DNA of 64,000 nt, from contig JAODUO010000160.1 of assembly GCA_025642075.2 (NCBI GenBank), forward strand, positions 409,501 through 473,500, in the 5' to 3' direction. The stretch comes from Ridgeia piscesae (lineage: Eukaryota > Annelida > Polychaeta > Sabellida > Siboglinidae). The position numbers were made by a program, and so were the translations under genes. The notes beneath the pieces were generated by a model. The model ran no database searches and had not been told where the DNA came from. It worked only from the letters and a program-made list of their open reading frames with translations. Positions 63,298 to 64,000 of the stretch are shown here, one piece after another; the stretch's first letter is position 1; each line of letters begins with the position of its first letter.

Positions 63298-63471
63298 ATA
63301 CATACACACATACACACATACACACATACACACATACACACATACACACATACACACATACACACATACACACATACACACATACACACATACATACACA
63401 CATCACATACACACATCAACATACACACATTCACATACACACACACACACACATACACACACACACACACC
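63298..63471. repeat. (CACATA)n hexanucleotide array
   Basis: About 15 CACATA units (to about 63394), then mixed CA/CATA to 63471. Confidence 0.92.
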
Positions 63472-63479
63472 TGAAAGTC

Positions 63480-64000
63480 TGTGTCGCTGTCCACATACCT
63501 ATTTTTAGACACAAATATTAAGGCCCTATATGTGGCATTGCTCACAAGATAGTGATATCATTCTTTGAAAATGGCGGATAGGAATATCTGCCAAATCAAC
63601 ATACAATCTGTCAAGTCAGCGTCCCGGCAAAAGCATAGTTATGAGTTCAAGATTACAGCTTCACGTGAAATAAATAAATTTGGCAGTCATTTGAAAAATT
63701 GGCAATGTATCGATGCCCCAGGGTCTCAATATTTCAGCATTTTAGACCCTGGGGCATCGAGTGACATCTCCGTGCTTTTCTGTCGTTCTTTTCTTTAAAA
63801 AAAGTGCTTGACTGTTCATTCATCTGCTGTAATATTAACGGTAAATATATAGGCATCTGTTGGTTTAATGTTACAGAAACGTCACGGATTTACTTGCGAA
63901 TTAAAAAGCACCATTTTACCAGTACCAGTGTCCCAACAAGCAATTGCCAGTAACTTTCTGATATTTATGTAATTCCCTCGAATACCTGTAGAATACATGA
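63480..64000. other. Intron 8 of gene B, end of window
   Basis: No AMOP exon or other coding exon is recognised. An AAAATGGCGGA string is at 63568 and a strong hairpin at 63711-63759. Confidence 0.4.
63711..63759. repeat. Hairpin: 16-bp perfect GC-rich stem, 17-base loop
   Basis: CGATGCCCCAGGGTCT and AGACCCTGGGGCATCG are exact complements around CAATATTTCAGCATTTT. The stem is unusually GC-rich for this AT-rich sequence. Such a stem could be a small-RNA precursor fragment or a palindromic transposon centre; nothing else supports either. Confidence 0.85.

Overview
The window is animal nuclear DNA: intron-containing genes with GT/AG splice sites, several clades of non-LTR retrotransposon, DNA transposons with terminal inverted repeats, and very long dinucleotide arrays. 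Gene content and repeat style fit a lophotrochozoan, most likely a mollusc; this is an inference and no taxonomic marker is present. No bacterial, viral, rRNA or CRISPR feature was seen.

Layout. (1) 411-710: decayed LINE end. (2) 902-3019: a compact four-exon gene for the kinetochore protein SPC24 (201 aa; all exon phases agree). (3) 6161-21831: gene A, a complete ten-exon gene for a 685-aa secreted protein with the order signal peptide, NIDO, TIG/E-set, AMOP. Its introns carry a tandem pair of short inverted-repeat transposons, an RTE-like LINE and many microsatellites. (4) 21832-28228: intergenic repeats. (5) 28229 to beyond 62162: gene B, a tandem paralogue of A with the same exon order and the same intron phases. 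Eight exons (536 codons) are visible and the AMOP end lies outside the window. Its introns are swollen by mobile DNA: a 6.5-kb DNA transposon with a nearly intact DDE-like transposase in intron 1; a nested transposon plus LINE in intron 2; a second, decayed transposase relict with a dispersed 13-bp motif in intron 3; and a fold-back structure plus a jockey/CR1-like LINE in intron 6.

How the parts relate. Genes A and B are an unequal pair of mesh/SUSD2/mucin-4-like extracellular proteins. They are well diverged over most exons, but the TIG exon is nearly identical (6 differences in 207 bases, 5 of them amino-acid changing) and a 55-base piece of exon 8 is fully identical, which suggests recent gene conversion. 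Gene A stops directly after AMOP, with no VWD domain or membrane anchor.

Most notable candidates for undescribed biology: the transposon family at 28863-35405 (long inverted ends built of tandem ~350-bp units, transposase fused to a WW/FM-type chromatin-reader-like tail, and an (AC)205 array lying in frame inside its coding region), its 281-bp miniature at 36901-37181, and the distantly related relict at about 50.3-53.3 kb with ten copies of ATTCTACGTTATC-like motifs.
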